Assembly (NCBI GenBank): GCA_030041435.1
Contig: JASHNW010000094.1
Span: forward strand, 1-51,361
Source of the DNA: Acidobacteriaceae bacterium
GTDB lineage: Bacteria; Acidobacteriota; Terriglobia; Terriglobales; Acidobacteriaceae
Direction: 5' to 3'
Length of the DNA: 51,361 bases
Shown here one piece after another: positions 16,763-24,843 of this stretch. A program made the translations under genes and the position numbers. Position 1 is the stretch's first letter. Each line of letters starts with the position of its first letter. The notes under the pieces are model-generated. The model was not told the DNA's origin and made no database searches. It worked only from the letters and a program-made list of their open reading frames with translations.

Positions 16763-16811
16763 TTCAGATCTGGGTCGCCGGAAATGGGTTGGGGTTGAGC
16801 GCGCTTGTCTT

Positions 16812-18365
16812 TCAGTGCAGGTGTTGCAGACGGTCGTCGAGAAGTTCGTCTCCCGGCCCGCTGTCGAATTCACCTGCCCGGAATCCGGCTTTGGCTCGGC
16901 TCGAGGCCAGGGGCAGCGAGGAATTCGACAAGCTCAGCTGATACTGTTCGATCTTGTAGAGGACGGTCCGGTAGCTGATTTTGAGCAGGCGGGCTGCGGC
17001 TTTGCGATTCCAGCCGGTCTGCTCGAGGGCCATGGCAATGGCATTCTTTTCCGCTTCGGACTTGATGCTTTGCACCAGGCCGCGCAGCGATTTGGAGCCG
17101 GCCTGGGACGCCTGGTCCGGGGAAGTTTTCGGATGACTCCCGTTCCCCGCGACAACGAGCGCGATGCTATCGGCGTCGGACTCCGGATCGGAGGTGATAG
17201 GATGCAACTCCAGTTCCTTGTCGCCGACGAGGAGATATCGCTTGACGAGATTCTCCAGCTCTCGCAAATTGCCGGGCCATTCATAAGCGGCCCAAACATC
17301 GCTGATGGCGGAGGAAAAAATCCGGGACGGCACGCCGTACTGCCGCGCCAGCCGGTGCATGAAGTGGCGGGCGAGGAATGGGATTTCATCTTTGCGCTCG
17401 CGGAGCGGAGGGACGTGAATCTGGCAGGCGCTGAGGCGACGATAGAGATCGGCGCGGAAGCGGTGCTGAGAAACGGCCAGCTCAAGGCTGGTGGAGCTGG
17501 CCGTGAGGATGCGGACATCCAGCTCGATAAATTCGGAGCTGCCGGGCCGCATCAGCCGACCGCTTTCAATAACCTGCAGAAGCCTGGACTGCAGGTTGAG
17601 CGGCAGTTCCCCCACCTCATCGAGAAAAATGGTGCCTTTCGTACAAACTTCGATCTTGCCGCGCTTGATGCGCGGCAGCGCATCCTCGCCGGTTTTCTGG
17701 CACCCGAACAACTCCCGCTCGAGCAGATCCTCGGGGAGCGCGGCGCAGTTCACTTTGGCGAACTCGAAGCCGGAGCGCAAAGATAATTTGTGAAGCAGGC
17801 GGGCGGAGGTTTCCCTGCCGCTCCCGGGCTCGCCGAGAATGAGGACGGGAAGACTGGCTTCGGAAAGCAGAGCCAGCTGGGCGCGGAGGTTGCGCATGGC
17901 AGGGCTGGCGCCAATGAAGAAGGTGCCGTCGCCGACCGGCTCGACGTCCTCGCTCGCAATCTCCACGTCGGCAATTTCGCAGGCGGCGGAAAGGGTCCGC
18001 TGCAGAACCGCCTGCAGCTGCCGGTCAGTGAGCGGACGCACGAGGAAATCGCGGGCGCCGATGCGCATCGATTCCTGTTTGCGCTCGACATCGTCGGGGT
18101 GGCCAACGAGGATGATTGGCAGCGCGGGACGGAGTCGGCGCAGCCAGCGCAAAATGCGCAGCCCGTCCGCATCCCCCTGGGGCATGTCGACTAGGATGAG
18201 GTCAACGACCGCCCCGGAATGGATTCTGTCCATCGCTTCCCAGGGACTGGCGGCGATTTCAATTTGCCAGCTGCTGGATTGGCCCACCGAATGGAGCGAG
18301 CGGAGAACCGCCGAGTCGCGGCTGACGATCAGCAGCCTTGCCACCGCGATTTCGCTTTCTGTCAC
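16812..18365 (-). CDS. PrsR-like enhancer-binding regulator with degenerate receiver, Walker A and GAFTGA motifs
   Basis: The 517-residue protein starts at GTG 18365, preceded by AGGAGG with 6-nt spacing. Order: receiver (1-125), AAA+ domain (about 150-385), Fis-type HTH (about 436-478). This is the architecture of PrsR, the regulator of PEP-CTERM systems. Several key positions differ. The receiver acidic pair reads VSRD (14-17), the Thr position is Gly88 (LVGHPDD) and the Lys is Arg110 (LVRPLT), although the acceptor Asp60 remains. Walker A is GEPGSGRE (178-185, Lys to Arg). The sigma-54 contact loop GAFTGA is replaced by TGEDAL (225-230) without length change. Walker B (FLDE), the Arg-finger region and WPGNLRELENL are intact. 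No partner histidine kinase is in the window. It may bind DNA but act independently of phosphorylation and of sigma-54. Confidence 0.88.
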   Translation of the reverse strand: MTESEIAVARLLIVSRDSAVLRSLHSVGQSSSWQIEIAASPWEAMDRIHSGAVVDLILVDMPQGDADGLRILRWLRRLRPALPIILVGHPDDVERKQESMRIGARDFLVRPLTDRQLQAVLQRTLSAACEIADVEIASEDVEPVGDGTFFIGASPAMRNLRAQLALLSEASLPVLILGEPGSGRETSARLLHKLSLRSGFEFAKVNCAALPEDLLERELFGCQKTGEDALPRIKRGKIEVCTKGTIFLDEVGELPLNLQSRLLQVIESGRLMRPGSSEFIELDVRILTASSTSLELAVSQHRFRADLYRRLSACQIHVPPLRERKDEIPFLARHFMHRLARQYGVPSRIFSSAISDVWAAYEWPGNLRELENLVKRYLLVGDKELELHPITSDPESDADSIALVVAGNGSHPKTSPDQASQAGSKSLRGLVQSIKSEAEKNAIAMALEQTGWNRKAAARLLKISYRTVLYKIEQYQLSLSNSSLPLASSRAKAGFRAGEFDSGPGDELLDDRLQHLH

Positions 18366-18775
18366 GGATTGCCTCCTGGGCAAAAAGTGATGGAACCGAA
18401 GAGAACCAAGGTTCGAGGTAGTGTCATTGAGAGCGGGCACAGCGAGAACGCCTTACCTGGCAAGTAACGGCGAGAAACTGAATCGTGCACTTTTGTGGCA
18501 CGAGTTATTCCGCGAGCGAGCGAGGGAGGGTAGGAGAGAGGAAAGGCGCAGCAGGCCGGCCACGGCATCGGGAGCAGGTTTCGCAGCTTGCGCGCTTCGG
18601 CATCATGCCGTTCGCCTGCGATGCAAATCGTGGAAGTCCGGACCAAAAAATCAGGCCAAGAGCGTTGCGCTCCTGGCTGAAACTCTACTTTGGGAAGATT
18701 TCGATTTCAGCGGGTGAACGGGTCCGGGAGCGGTCGCATCGACCGGATCTGCTCCGGGCTTTCACAAGTGCAATA
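18366..18775. other. Intergenic region between the sorting-signal gene and the regulator
   Basis: 410 bp without a convincing gene. An inverted repeat TCGTGC-N9-GCACGA lies at 18483-18503 and could be an operator or a transcript hairpin; no T-run follows it on either strand. The ribosome-binding site AGGAGG of the regulator is at the left edge. No promoter pair was recognised. Confidence 0.4.
18483..18503. repeat. Inverted repeat upstream of the regulator gene
   Basis: TCGTGC and GCACGA form 6-bp arms around 9 bp. It lies about 120 bp upstream of the regulator start. It could be a site for autoregulation, or simply a weak hairpin; the sequence alone does not decide. Confidence 0.3.
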
Positions 18776-19498
18776 TCAGGCGACGGGCCGCATCAACGAC
18801 TGGTGGCGGCGCCTGAAGAACATTGCACCGCCGCAGCAGAATCCGGCAAGGAGCAGGTAAGCCAGGGCCGCACCACCTTCAGCTGCTGAAACCCACATCT
18901 CCTGAGCTTCGCCGGGACCCTCCGGGCTGGGAGTCAGGATCCAGAGATTTGCATATTGGGCCAGCACCGCCTCAGCACCTGTAGCCGAAAGACTGCCGTA
19001 TTCCGCCTTCAGGGTGTTGACCAGGGCTTGGGCATTCGCATCTAGGCTGCTGAAGGTGACAAGGCCACCACCCGTGATGTACCAGATGGCGGAAGACAAC
19101 TCGGCCTGCGTATAGCTGGACTTACCACTGAACATGTCGCTCACTAGGGTGGCTACCTCGGCATATCCGTCGAGCCCGATGGTGCTGCCGAACAAAGTCT
19201 GGTCGATGTTGGTGGTGTTCAGGGATGCAGCATCGAGGGCCGTCGCAGTCCAGACTTCACCCGCAACAATGTTGTCTTTGTAGTCGTCGCAGACGATGCC
19301 GGGATTGGCACCCGGAAGCCCGCTGACGGTGCCGTTGTAGATTCCGGCATACACGTCGCCGTCCGGGCCGCCCGCCCATGTAGTGCTGCCACCGCCGTTG
19401 AAAGTCACGGTGACATCATCCTGGCCGAACGCAGCAGGAGCCAGGCTGACCAGCACCAAAGCAGCGATAACTGCAATTCCCAGAGATTTGAATCTCAT
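18776..19498 (-). CDS. Exported protein with a PEP-CTERM-like (EGG-type) exosortase sorting signal
   Basis: The 240-residue product starts at ATG 19498, with AGGGGA 8 nt upstream. A signal peptide (residues 1-24, AVIAALVLVSLAPAAFG) is followed by a compact extracellular domain with GIVCDDYKDNIVAGEVW and ELSSAIWYITGG. The C-terminus has the three-part layout of an exosortase target: SAAEGG (204-209), a hydrophobic helix AALAYLLLAGFCCGGAMFF (210-228), and RRR (229-231) with a short tail. The usual PEP triplet is replaced by AEGG. The likely processing enzyme is the exosortase at 12056-13000. The VCDD motif recurs in related acidobacterial surface proteins as I know them. It has its own promoter region with two dyads and is probably expressed separately from the EPS genes. 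Confidence 0.8.
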   Translation of the reverse strand: MRFKSLGIAVIAALVLVSLAPAAFGQDDVTVTFNGGGSTTWAGGPDGDVYAGIYNGTVSGLPGANPGIVCDDYKDNIVAGEVWTATALDAASLNTTNIDQTLFGSTIGLDGYAEVATLVSDMFSGKSSYTQAELSSAIWYITGGGLVTFSSLDANAQALVNTLKAEYGSLSATGAEAVLAQYANLWILTPSPEGPGEAQEMWVSAAEGGAALAYLLLAGFCCGGAMFFRRRHQSLMRPVA

Positions 19499-19588
19499 GG
19501 TTGTTTCCCCTTTCGGCATCATCGTCAACATCGTTCACTTCGCGGCGGGAAGGGGGTCGCTTACGCAGTCCCGCACATCGTGGAATTC

Positions 19589-19617
19589 ATTCTGAGCAGA
19601 ATACTTAGTGCTGTCAA
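19589..19617 (-). promoter_or_regulatory. Candidate sigma-70 promoter of the sorting-signal gene
   Basis: On the minus strand TTGACA (19617-19612, perfect -35) is followed after exactly 17 bp by CAGAAT (19594-19589, 4/6 match to the -10). Transcription would begin near 19582, giving a leader of about 84 nt. A weak -10 with a perfect -35 and a dyad upstream fits an activated promoter. No sigma-54 -24/-12 pair with correct spacing was found here. Confidence 0.55.
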
Positions 19618-19630
19618 GATTGATAATTTT

Positions 19631-19644
19631 TGCAACCTGTTGCA
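19631..19644. promoter_or_regulatory. Perfect dyad TGCAAC-CT-GTTGCA upstream of the -35
   Basis: Six-base arms are exact reverse complements around 2 bp. The centre lies about 56 bp before the predicted transcription start, a classic position for an activator next to RNA polymerase. The regulator at 16812-18365 is the obvious candidate to bind, but this is inference. Confidence 0.5.
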
Positions 19645-19772
19645 GCCGGTCGGCCTGCGGAATCTGGAGGCTGCGCAGGTATTTTTGGTTACGATCTGCA
19701 CCGGTGTTCAATCACTGGTTACTGTTCGGTTTCAGTGTTTGGTTACCTTGGTTGAAGAATCTTGCGACACGT

Positions 19773-19786
19773 TGCAAATGTTTGCA
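19773..19786. promoter_or_regulatory. Second dyad TGCAAA-TG-TTTGCA
   Basis: It has the same architecture as the dyad at 19631 (6-bp arms, 2-bp spacer, TGCAA/TTGCA core) and is 142 bp from it centre to centre. Fis-type regulators often bind two such sites and loop the DNA between them. Confidence 0.45.
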
Positions 19787-20002
19787 TCACAGTTCCGAAT
19801 TTGTCAGCCGGTCGTCCGGATGAAACCTGTCTGCACTGGGTTTCCGGCTGCACACTGCAGGCCGCAGCCCAAGGACTCCGCTGAGAACTTTTCCTGCTCG
19901 ATCACGAGAGTGGAGTGTCCTATGACGTTCGTGGGTGCCGATCGATGCGACACGATTTCAGGCATACGAGAGGGTGTGCGATTCGCGCGATGTTCTCAGG
20001 AC

Positions 20003-22297
20003 TTAGAGACCCGACAGCTCTCGCTTAATCTCCGACGCGCTGCGATAATTCGGGTCGATCTTAAGGACCTGCTCGAAATTTTGCCGGGCCAGCACGGGCT
20101 GCCGGGTCTTTTGATATGCCATCGCCAGGTGATAGTGAATGTCTGGGTTATCTGGCAGCTTATTCTGTTGGACCAGGCTGAGCGCCTGCTGCAGGTAGGT
20201 GACAGCCAGGGGGTAAATGCCTTTCTGGTAGTAGATCCAACCAAGTGTATCGGCGACGCCGGGAGATTCAGGAAGTGCCCTGTGAGCCGTTTGGGCCAGA
20301 GCCAGCGCTGTATCGAAGCTGCCGCCGGTATGCAGCATGACACGGGCGAGATCGTTGGAAGCCACGGGATTCTGTGGACTGAGTACGAGCGCGTTCTGAT
20401 AGGCGTCCTGCGCTTTCTCCCAGTCTGCCTTCGATTCATACAAATTCCCCACCAGGATCGAGAGCTTCGGCCGGTGCGGGTTCTCGCTGAGCGCCCGCTC
20501 TCCCGTGGCGACGGCCTGATCGATCTCCCCTTTGTCGGCGCGCAGCTCAGAGAGCTGCATCCAGGCGTCGACATTGTGCTGATCGAGTGCGGTGGCTTTC
20601 TCGAGCGCGTTTTCGGCTGCATTGAGATCTTTTTTGTTGTGGTACAGTAGTGAGCCCAGCAGGTTACGGAAATTGCTGTCGTTGGGGAATTTTGCGATCT
20701 GTTCATTGACTCGAACGATTGCCTGGTCGACCTGCTTCTGGGCGACAAAGGTGTTCACAAGGCCGCGCAGAGCATCGAAGGAGCCGGCATTTCGCTCCAG
20801 AGCCTGTTGGTAGGCTGCGGACGCTTCGTCGTAGCGCTTCTGCAGAAAGCGCAGATTGCCCAGTTCCACATAGCCGTATGCACTTTGCGGGGCAATCTCA
20901 ATCGCTCGCCGAATATCCTGTTCAGCCTGAGGATACTGATTGAGGTTCATGTTGGACACGGCGCGCAGAGCGTAGCCTTCCGGCGCGGCCGGCTGGAGAC
21001 GAATCAGCTGGTTGGCAGCATCCTGCAACGTATTCATATCGCCCTGCTCCATAGCAGCGTCGGCAAGGGCACGCTCGGCGTCCAGCAAATTCGGGTTCAG
21101 GCTCAAAGCTTGCCGCCACTCGCCTTCAGCACGGTCCGTAAATCCCTGCTTGTCCAGAGCAACACCCAGTGCATAATGAGCCTCGCTGTTATTCGGGGCG
21201 TTTTTGACTACGAACTGCAGAGTTTGGGCGGCGTCAGCGATATCGCCGTCGCTGATCTGCATCTGGCTTCGGTACAGTAGTGCATCGTCGTCGCCGGCGT
21301 CGGCCTTCAGTATCTCGTCGTCGAGGCGACGCGCCTCATCATAAAGTTTCACCTGAATGAGGAGCTGAATATACTTCTTTTTTACCTGTAAATCTTTCGG
21401 CTGATCCTGATACAGAGCGTCATACTCAGCAACAGCTTTGTTGGTGTCCCCGTTGGTAAAGTAAAAGTTACTCAGAGCAAGAAACACGTCCGGATTGTGG
21501 GGCAGGTCGTGCCGAGCCTGTTGCAACACCTGCTCGGCGGCCGCCTTGTCACCTTCTGCGATGTACAGGTTGGCCAGAGCCCGGCGGGGCTCGAAATCGG
21601 TGGCATCGATAGCTACCGCCTTCTGAAACTGCTGCTCGGCCTCCCTGAAGCGGTGATTTGACTGGTAATAATTGCCCAGCAGAGTGCGAGCCGGAATAGC
21701 CGACGGACTCATGGCGATTACCTTCAGCAGAGTTGCTTCGGCCGCATCCGGCTGGCCATTTCTGAACTGCAGAAGAGCGAGGGTAAGCCGCGGTTCCCAG
21801 CGCGCCGGGGCAAGCTCAATGGTCCGCTGCATTTCCGCGATGGCGCCGGGAATATTGCCCTGCGCTGCCTGGAGAGCCGAAATCGCGGCGTGGACAGCCG
21901 GGTCGTCGGGCCTGACCCGCAGCAGCAGTTGCGTCTGATCCTTTGCCTCGGAAAACCTGTGACCGGCGGTCAGCAGGTTCGCCATCACGATGCGGTCCTT
22001 ATAATCACCGGGCTGCAGTTTGAGAAGCTCGGCAAACTCGTCGCAGGCGCGGTCCGGCTGTTGCAGCTTCACGTAAGTCTGGGCAAGCTGCAGGTGCGCG
22101 TCCGCATAGCCAGGGTCGACTCTGATGGCATTCGTAAACTGAACCACGGCCTGGGGGTATTGGCCCTTCGCGTAGTATTGCGTGCCACTCCTGAAGTAAC
22201 TCTGTTTACGGGCGCTCGGATCCAGAGAGCATGCCGAAAGAGAGACTGCAATCAGAGTTACGGCTAGAACCGAGCACCATGTGGAAATCAATCGCAC
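20003..22297 (-). CDS. TPR-repeat lipoprotein of the exosortase/EPS system (PrsT-like)
   Basis: The 764-residue protein begins at GTG 22297 with GGGAGG 6 nt upstream; the longer frame to 22324 lacks a site. The N-terminus is a lipoprotein signal peptide with lipobox SLSAC. The rest is a long chain of about 18-20 tetratricopeptide repeats (for example AEQQFQKAVAIDATDFEPRR, ALAQTAHRALPESPGVADTLGW). Large TPR lipoproteins are regular members of PEP-CTERM/exosortase gene sets and are thought to help assemble or secrete the polymer across the envelope. The location would be the periplasmic face of a membrane. It is separated from the sorting-signal gene by 504 bp of regulatory DNA. Confidence 0.87.
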   Translation of the reverse strand: MRLISTWCSVLAVTLIAVSLSACSLDPSARKQSYFRSGTQYYAKGQYPQAVVQFTNAIRVDPGYADAHLQLAQTYVKLQQPDRACDEFAELLKLQPGDYKDRIVMANLLTAGHRFSEAKDQTQLLLRVRPDDPAVHAAISALQAAQGNIPGAIAEMQRTIELAPARWEPRLTLALLQFRNGQPDAAEATLLKVIAMSPSAIPARTLLGNYYQSNHRFREAEQQFQKAVAIDATDFEPRRALANLYIAEGDKAAAEQVLQQARHDLPHNPDVFLALSNFYFTNGDTNKAVAEYDALYQDQPKDLQVKKKYIQLLIQVKLYDEARRLDDEILKADAGDDDALLYRSQMQISDGDIADAAQTLQFVVKNAPNNSEAHYALGVALDKQGFTDRAEGEWRQALSLNPNLLDAERALADAAMEQGDMNTLQDAANQLIRLQPAAPEGYALRAVSNMNLNQYPQAEQDIRRAIEIAPQSAYGYVELGNLRFLQKRYDEASAAYQQALERNAGSFDALRGLVNTFVAQKQVDQAIVRVNEQIAKFPNDSNFRNLLGSLLYHNKKDLNAAENALEKATALDQHNVDAWMQLSELRADKGEIDQAVATGERALSENPHRPKLSILVGNLYESKADWEKAQDAYQNALVLSPQNPVASNDLARVMLHTGGSFDTALALAQTAHRALPESPGVADTLGWIYYQKGIYPLAVTYLQQALSLVQQNKLPDNPDIHYHLAMAYQKTRQPVLARQNFEQVLKIDPNYRSASEIKRELSGL

Positions 22298-22530
22298 TTC
22301 AATCCTCCCACTGCGGCGCGCCAAGGCCGCAGCTACGTACCCACTCCCGCCAATAGAGGGCGGTCAACATAACTCCGCCGAAGCAGATTGCTCTTTGGAA
22401 ACCGGGGTCCGCGGCTGCGGAAGAGCTGAGTAAGCAGTTGCTGCGTGGTGGCTTGATGACCAGAGTTCCCATATATGCAGCTCTTGTTGCCGTTTCGTCT
22501 CCTTGCACCGATTGACCTCGCGACGCTGGA

Positions 22531-23307
22531 TTATCTGATCAGCTCGGAGAGCGGCGAAGACTCTTGTGGCAGGTTCGGCGCCTGCGCCGTCTGGGCTGGA
22601 AAGCGCGCGAGCGACGAGCGAAGATCTCGGACTGTGTTCAGCACTTTCGGCAGGCGGCGAAGCACCGTGACACTGGGATTTCTCATCTCCAATATCTGAA
22701 CCGGAAGCTCCTCAATTTTGACTCCAAGCCGCCAGGCCAGCAGAACGATCTCAGTTTGGAAAATTTCGTCAGACGTCATCGCGAGTCCACACAGCTTCTT
22801 CGCAAGAGGAGTTTCGATACTCTTCAGGCCATGTGTATCCGTGCCAGAGTATCCAATCATAATACGAAGAAAGACGAAGTTGTAGAGTGCCGTCAAAACC
22901 CTGCGCTTTATGGGGCGGCGGTCGACAGATTCGCGATGCCGTTTGGATCCGACGATGAACTGCGCACGAGAGGCTGAAAAGAGGGCAAGCGAAGCTGACA
23001 CAAATCGAGAGTCCAGAAAGTCACATTCCAGAATGGAGATGTGCGTACCGCGGCTCTCGAGCATGCCCCGCTTAATAGCCTCGCCGTAACTGCCGCGAGG
23101 TATGGTGTGCACCCGGATCAGCAATGGAAAACGCTCGTGAAGCCGATGACAGGCGCCCAACGTTCCGTCGGTGGAGCCGTTCTCGACAATAATGATCTCC
23201 CTGAGAACCTCCGTTACATCTGGTGGAAGGGTTTCAACGAATGCAGCCATGTGTGTTTCCAGATGTACAGCTTCGTTGTGAGCAGGGACTACGACACTCA
23301 GTTGCAT
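22531..23307 (-). CDS. Family 2 glycosyltransferase
   Basis: 258 residues from ATG 23307, with GGAGG 7 nt upstream; the start lies inside the 3' end of the preceding FAD-enzyme gene (10-bp overlap), indicating coupling. The GT-A fold begins with LSVVVPAHNEA and has IIIVENGSTDGT. The usual DxD is represented by ILECDFLDSRF. The layout resembles dolichyl-phosphate-sugar synthases without membrane helices. It presumably adds one sugar or makes a lipid-linked sugar for the GT-C enzymes upstream. The ExD form of the metal motif is less common and worth noting. Confidence 0.85.
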   Translation of the reverse strand: MQLSVVVPAHNEAVHLETHMAAFVETLPPDVTEVLREIIIVENGSTDGTLGACHRLHERFPLLIRVHTIPRGSYGEAIKRGMLESRGTHISILECDFLDSRFVSASLALFSASRAQFIVGSKRHRESVDRRPIKRRVLTALYNFVFLRIMIGYSGTDTHGLKSIETPLAKKLCGLAMTSDEIFQTEIVLLAWRLGVKIEELPVQILEMRNPSVTVLRRLPKVLNTVRDLRSSLARFPAQTAQAPNLPQESSPLSELIR

Positions 23308-24623
23308 CCGACGACCTCCAGAACCGTGGCTCGTGCAGATTCCATGGAATCTTCCATGCTGGTGTAGTCCCACAGCCCATATCTGCCGATGGGATATACA
23401 TGACTACGGTGCAAGCGTTCCAGAACAGAAGAGACGACACTGTCGCGACTGTGCGTGTGATGCACATACGCGCAACGAATAATATGTGTGACAACACAGA
23501 CAACATCAGAGGGGGAGATCCATCCCAGTCGTTCAAGGCAATCCAATATTTTCGGCTGCAGCTGGCTGACAAGGTCCACGCGATCCGCCTCGTCAGGCGA
23601 TACGCCAACCTCCGCATAAAGGGCGCTGAAGCCCGGAGCGCAGGTTCCCCTGCTGATGTGCGAATAAAAGCCAATGCGGTAGAAGGGTATGTCTCGGTCC
23701 GGTATGTAAATCCAGTGAAGGTTCCGAAACTCGGGCCGGAGCGCACCGCGCAGCCCTATATTGAAACTTATCGTCGAGCTGTGAGATAGCGCTTCCGCCG
23801 CCTTTTTGAGATCCGCGTCGTTTGTGATCCGGCACAGCGTCTTCAGAGGCATGCTGGAAAAAATGGCACTCCAACGATAGGTGTCTCCAGTCGTCGTAAC
23901 GAGGGTTCTGGCGGCAAGATCGACTCCGGCGACATCCTGGCTCACGACGCAAGATGTGATTCCGTTGCGAAGTCCTTCCACCAGGTGGCCGATGCCGCCC
24001 GTCCTGGGGTACCAAAAGTTAGCGTTATATCCGAGTGCCGCGTTCCTGCCCGGCTGCATTCCCGCGCGGACCAGCGTCTCATCCGGGGCCGGGAAAAAGC
24101 GGCGCACCGCCCGATCCGACAACTGATCGAGAGAAATCGCCATGGTCTTCTCGTTCTGCGGAATCAGAAAGAGGTCAGCCAGGGTCTCGCCGAAACCATT
24201 GATAATATAGTCGCGAAAAGACGCAGAAGCCGATTGGCCGTTCGCTGGCCGATTGTTATACGACTGAATGCATTTGGCGAGTACAGCCGGGGGAAGTTCC
24301 CCAAGATTGTACTGAATGGGAGCGGAAACCAGCTTTCCATCCACGAAACAGCAGGATCTGCGGCCGACCTGAAACCAGTCTTTGTCGTCCAAACCGGCGA
24401 ATGGAATCTCCGATGGAGTAGAGTAGCGGCTAAGGTGCAGGAAATGCCCCGTATAGTCGAAGCAGAATTCACCTACGTCGACGGTACGGGTCAGTCCACC
24501 GAGTGTTGGGCAGCGCTCCAGAAGAACGAAATCACAACCCTGTTCCTGAAGACAGCGCGCTGCGGTTAAGCCAGCGATTCCTCCTCCAATCACGATTGCG
24601 GGGGCTTCTCCGAGTGATCTCAT
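23298..24623 (-). CDS. FAD-dependent amine-oxidase/protoporphyrinogen-oxidase-like protein
   Basis: The 441-residue protein has the FAD-binding motif GGGIAGLTAARCLQEQG at residues 13-29, followed by LLERCPTLGGLTRT. The stretch FDYTGHFLHL resembles the GHxFH region of UDP-galactopyranose-mutase and desaturase-like oxidoreductases found in polysaccharide clusters. The C-terminus has the second FAD contact (IGRYGLWDYTSMEDSMESA). A role in changing a sugar ring or a lipid carrier is possible, but the substrate cannot be read from the sequence. The downstream glycosyltransferase overlaps its last codons. Confidence 0.8.
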   Translation of the reverse strand: MRSLGEAPAIVIGGGIAGLTAARCLQEQGCDFVLLERCPTLGGLTRTVDVGEFCFDYTGHFLHLSRYSTPSEIPFAGLDDKDWFQVGRRSCCFVDGKLVSAPIQYNLGELPPAVLAKCIQSYNNRPANGQSASASFRDYIINGFGETLADLFLIPQNEKTMAISLDQLSDRAVRRFFPAPDETLVRAGMQPGRNAALGYNANFWYPRTGGIGHLVEGLRNGITSCVVSQDVAGVDLAARTLVTTTGDTYRWSAIFSSMPLKTLCRITNDADLKKAAEALSHSSTISFNIGLRGALRPEFRNLHWIYIPDRDIPFYRIGFYSHISRGTCAPGFSALYAEVGVSPDEADRVDLVSQLQPKILDCLERLGWISPSDVVCVVTHIIRCAYVHHTHSRDSVVSSVLERLHRSHVYPIGRYGLWDYTSMEDSMESARATVLEVVGCN

Positions 24624-24843
24624 CGAATTTCTTTGCGGGTCAGACTTGGGGCGATAGACAGATCGCCGCCAAAAGAGGTGTGATTATGCGGGCCAATGTG
24701 CCGCCCGACACTGCGGGTGCTACAGGCAGTGTCCGAAAGGAAAGAGTCGGCGGAGTACTGCGTCCGTCGTGAGATCGATTACCGTGTTGCTTGTGGTCGC
24801 CCGCGAAGTGTGCCGGGAGTCGCGAATGGGTTCAATGCTTCTT
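24624..24843. other. Short spacer inside the polysaccharide locus
   Basis: 220 bp between the GT-C gene and the FAD-enzyme gene. No gene, promoter or hairpin was recognised. Confidence 0.3.

Larger units (their letters stand above)
19499..20002. promoter_or_regulatory. Long regulatory region of the sorting-signal gene
   Basis: 504 bp, AT-richer than its surroundings, with no supported gene. It contains a good sigma-70 promoter (19589-19617), a perfect dyad just upstream of the -35 (19631-19644), a second related dyad 142 bp further away (19773-19786), and three GGTTAC direct repeats between them (19687, 19717, 19741). The density of sites suggests a strongly regulated gene. The part from 19800 to 20002 shows nothing recognisable; the TPR gene ends at its right border. 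Confidence 0.5.

Noticed and set aside
18496-18512. TGGCACG, a perfect -24 box on the plus strand
   Set aside because: The expected -12 element is ATTCC rather than TTGC[AT], and no plus-strand gene follows.
19628-19650. Possible sigma-54 promoter (GG...TTGCA on the minus strand) before the sorting-signal gene
   Set aside because: GG and GC are 12 rather than 10 bases apart, and the site coincides with a perfect dyad.
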